6,619 bases of DNA from Alphaproteobacteria bacterium. Its GTDB lineage: Bacteria > Pseudomonadota > Alphaproteobacteria > DSM-16000 > Inquilinaceae. The notes beneath the pieces are model-generated. The model was not told the DNA's origin and did no database searches. It worked only from the letters and a program-made list of their open reading frames with translations. Location of the stretch: contig JAJUFW010000172.1 of the NCBI GenBank assembly GCA_029263555.1, positions 1 to 6,619 on the forward strand, written 5' to 3'. Within the stretch, counting starts at the first letter, position 1. Every line of letters begins with the position of its first letter. The translations under genes and the position numbers were made by a program. Positions 5,438-6,619 of the stretch are shown piece by piece.

Positions 5438-6310
5438 ATGGACAGACCGGAGAACAACAAGGCGTGGCTGCTGGTCCTGCCGGTCGTTCTGATCGTCGCG
5501 TTCAGCGCAATCATTCCGCTGATGACCGTCGTCAACTATTCGGTCCAGGACATCTTCGGGCCCGGGCAGCGCTTCTTCGTCGGCGCAGAATGGTTCCGGG
5601 AAACGCTCACCAATGAGCGGCTTCACGACGCGCTGATCCGGCAGGTTATCTTCTCCCTGACCATTCTGGTGATCGAGCTGCCGCTCGGCATCGCGATCGC
5701 GCTCGCGCTGCCGATCCGGGGTTGGGGCGTATCGGTGTCGCTGGTGATCCTGGCGCTGCCGTTGCTCATCCCATGGAACGTGGTCGGCACCATCTGGCAG
5801 ATTTTCGCTCGGCCGGACATCGGTCTTGCCGGCCGTGCCATCAACGGCCTTGGCATCGACTACAACTACACGGCCGACGCCTTCGACGCGTGGGTCACCG
5901 TGGTCGTCATGGATGTGTGGCACTGGACGCCGCTGGTGGCGCTGCTGTGCTATGCCGGCCTTCGTGCGATACCCGACGCCTTCTATCAGGCGGCCAAGAT
6001 CGACGGGGCGTCCGCCTGGGCGATCTTCCGCTACATCCAGCTTCCGAAGATGCGCGGGGTGCTGACGATCGCGGTCCTGCTCCGCTTCATGGACAGCTTC
6101 ATGATCTATACCGAGCCCTTCGTCCTGACCGGCGGCGGGCCGGGCAATGCTACGACCTTCCTCAGCCAGTTCCTGACGACGATCGCCGTCGGGCGCTTCG
6201 ATGTCGGGCCGGCGGCCGCGTTCTCGATCATCTACTTCCTGATCATTCTCCTGTTCTCGTGGCTGTTCTACACGGCGATCACCCGGATCGGGGAAGGGGG
6301 CGATAGATGA
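5438..6310 (+). CDS. glpP: Glycerol ABC transporter permease GlpP
   Basis: A 290-residue MalF-type inner-membrane permease with six hydrophobic segments at roughly 10-33, 68-91, 98-121, 151-174, 207-224 and 257-282. The cytoplasmic EAA loop, which docks on the ATPases, is YQAAKIDGASAWAIFRYIQLP in two pieces: YQAAKIDGAS (183-192) and FRYIQLP (197-203). Segments such as PLMTVVNYSVQD, ALPLLIPWNVVGTIWQ, DVWHWTPLV and LRFMDSFMIYTEPFV closely match what I recall of rhizobial GlpP, and the length is normal for that protein. ATG 5438 has AGGGG (5425-5429) 8 bases upstream; this sequence overlaps the glpT stop. The ATG at 5434 is in another frame. The stop overlaps the next start as ATGA (6307-6310), indicating translational coupling with glpQ, the partner permease. 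Substrate assignment rests on family resemblance. Confidence 0.85.
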   Translation: MDRPENNKAWLLVLPVVLIVAFSAIIPLMTVVNYSVQDIFGPGQRFFVGAEWFRETLTNERLHDALIRQVIFSLTILVIELPLGIAIALALPIRGWGVSVSLVILALPLLIPWNVVGTIWQIFARPDIGLAGRAINGLGIDYNYTADAFDAWVTVVVMDVWHWTPLVALLCYAGLRAIPDAFYQAAKIDGASAWAIFRYIQLPKMRGVLTIAVLLRFMDSFMIYTEPFVLTGGGPGNATTFLSQFLTTIAVGRFDVGPAAAFSIIYFLIILLFSWLFYTAITRIGEGGDR

Positions 6311-6619
6311 GGATCCGCAAGCGCACGATCGGCCTCGTCATCTATTTCGCTTTCGTCCTGCTGCCGATCTACTGGCTCGTGAAGATGTCCTTGCAGACGA
6401 CCGAGAACATCCTCGGCCGCTTCAGCCTGCTGCCCGTCGAGCCCAGCCTGGACAACTATTTCAGGATCTTCGTCGATCCCGCCTGGTATTCGGGATACGT
6501 GAACTCGATCACCTATGTCATTCTGAACACGGTGATCTCGCTGCTGGTCGCGCTCCCGGCGGCCTATGCCTTCTCCCGCTATCGGTTCATCGGCGACCGG
6601 CACATGTTCTTCTGGCTGC
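6307..6619 (+). CDS. glpQ: Glycerol ABC transporter permease GlpQ, 3' end cut by window edge
   Basis: The first 104 residues of a MalG-type permease that pairs with GlpP. A short basic N-terminus (MRIRKR) precedes the first membrane segment (about 9-27, ending PIYWLVKMSLQ). A periplasmic loop containing the PSLDNYFRIFVDPAWYSGY region leads to a second segment at about 68-88. The phrase ALPAAYAFSRYRF (82-94) is typical of MalG-type permeases. The ATG lies within the glpP stop (ATGA) and has a GGAAGGGGG purine run 6 bases upstream, so translation is probably coupled. The EAA loop and the rest of the protein lie beyond the window, where glpU and the binding protein gene glpV would be expected if the operon follows the rhizobial order. 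Confidence 0.84.
   Translation, partial: MRIRKRTIGLVIYFAFVLLPIYWLVKMSLQTTENILGRFSLLPVEPSLDNYFRIFVDPAWYSGYVNSITYVILNTVISLLVALPAAYAFSRYRFIGDRHMFFWL

Noticed and set aside
3224..6619. The four-gene transporter as a ugp (glycerol-3-phosphate) or maltose-type system
   Set aside because: Those systems usually have a single ATPase. Two unlike ATPases in front of two permeases, with GlpS- and GlpT-specific motifs, fit the glycerol importer better.

Overview
The window is high-GC, densely coding bacterial DNA. Codon use favours G/C at third positions, most genes are spaced by only a few bases or overlap, and the protein sequences look alphaproteobacterial (Rhodospirillales or rhizobial type). This placement rests on recalled resemblance of the glycerol-transporter genes to those of Rhizobium and relatives; no search was run.

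Left part, minus strand (read right to left): kynA (tryptophan 2,3-dioxygenase, 368 aa) is followed after 4 bases by a kynureninase-like PLP enzyme (391 aa). After a 129-base gap comes the 5' part of an RluE-type 23S rRNA pseudouridine synthase, cut by the left edge. The first two form a two-gene tryptophan-degradation operon: tryptophan to N-formylkynurenine, then, after deformylation by an enzyme not in the window, kynurenine to anthranilate and alanine. The dioxygenase is of the long form seen in animals. The second enzyme keeps the kynureninase Asp-x-x-His and Tyr-Lys-Tyr positions in an otherwise divergent sequence. The pseudouridine synthase gene has a candidate promoter whose -10 element ends 6 bases before the ATG, which predicts a leaderless mRNA.

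Middle: a 466-base divergent intergenic region (2758-3223) separates kynA from the plus-strand operon. It holds a relatively AT-rich patch with a 22-bp-spaced direct repeat and a possible promoter, an inverted repeat near the kynA side, and a possible short leader ORF with a strong Shine-Dalgarno that overlaps, as ATGA, an alternative upstream start of the first transporter gene.

Right part, plus strand: four tightly packed genes encode two ABC ATPases and two permeases (glpS, glpT, glpP, and glpQ cut by the right edge). Order and sequence match the GlpSTPQ(UV) glycerol importer. The binding protein (glpV) and glpU would be expected just past the right edge. GlpS has a normal LSGGQ but lacks the H-loop histidine, while GlpT has the histidine but a destroyed LSGGQ. 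A GlpS/GlpT heterodimer should therefore have one competent and one degenerate ATP site, which is the most notable molecular feature in the window. I saw no mobile element, CRISPR array, tRNA or rRNA, and nothing that clearly amounts to a wholly new system.
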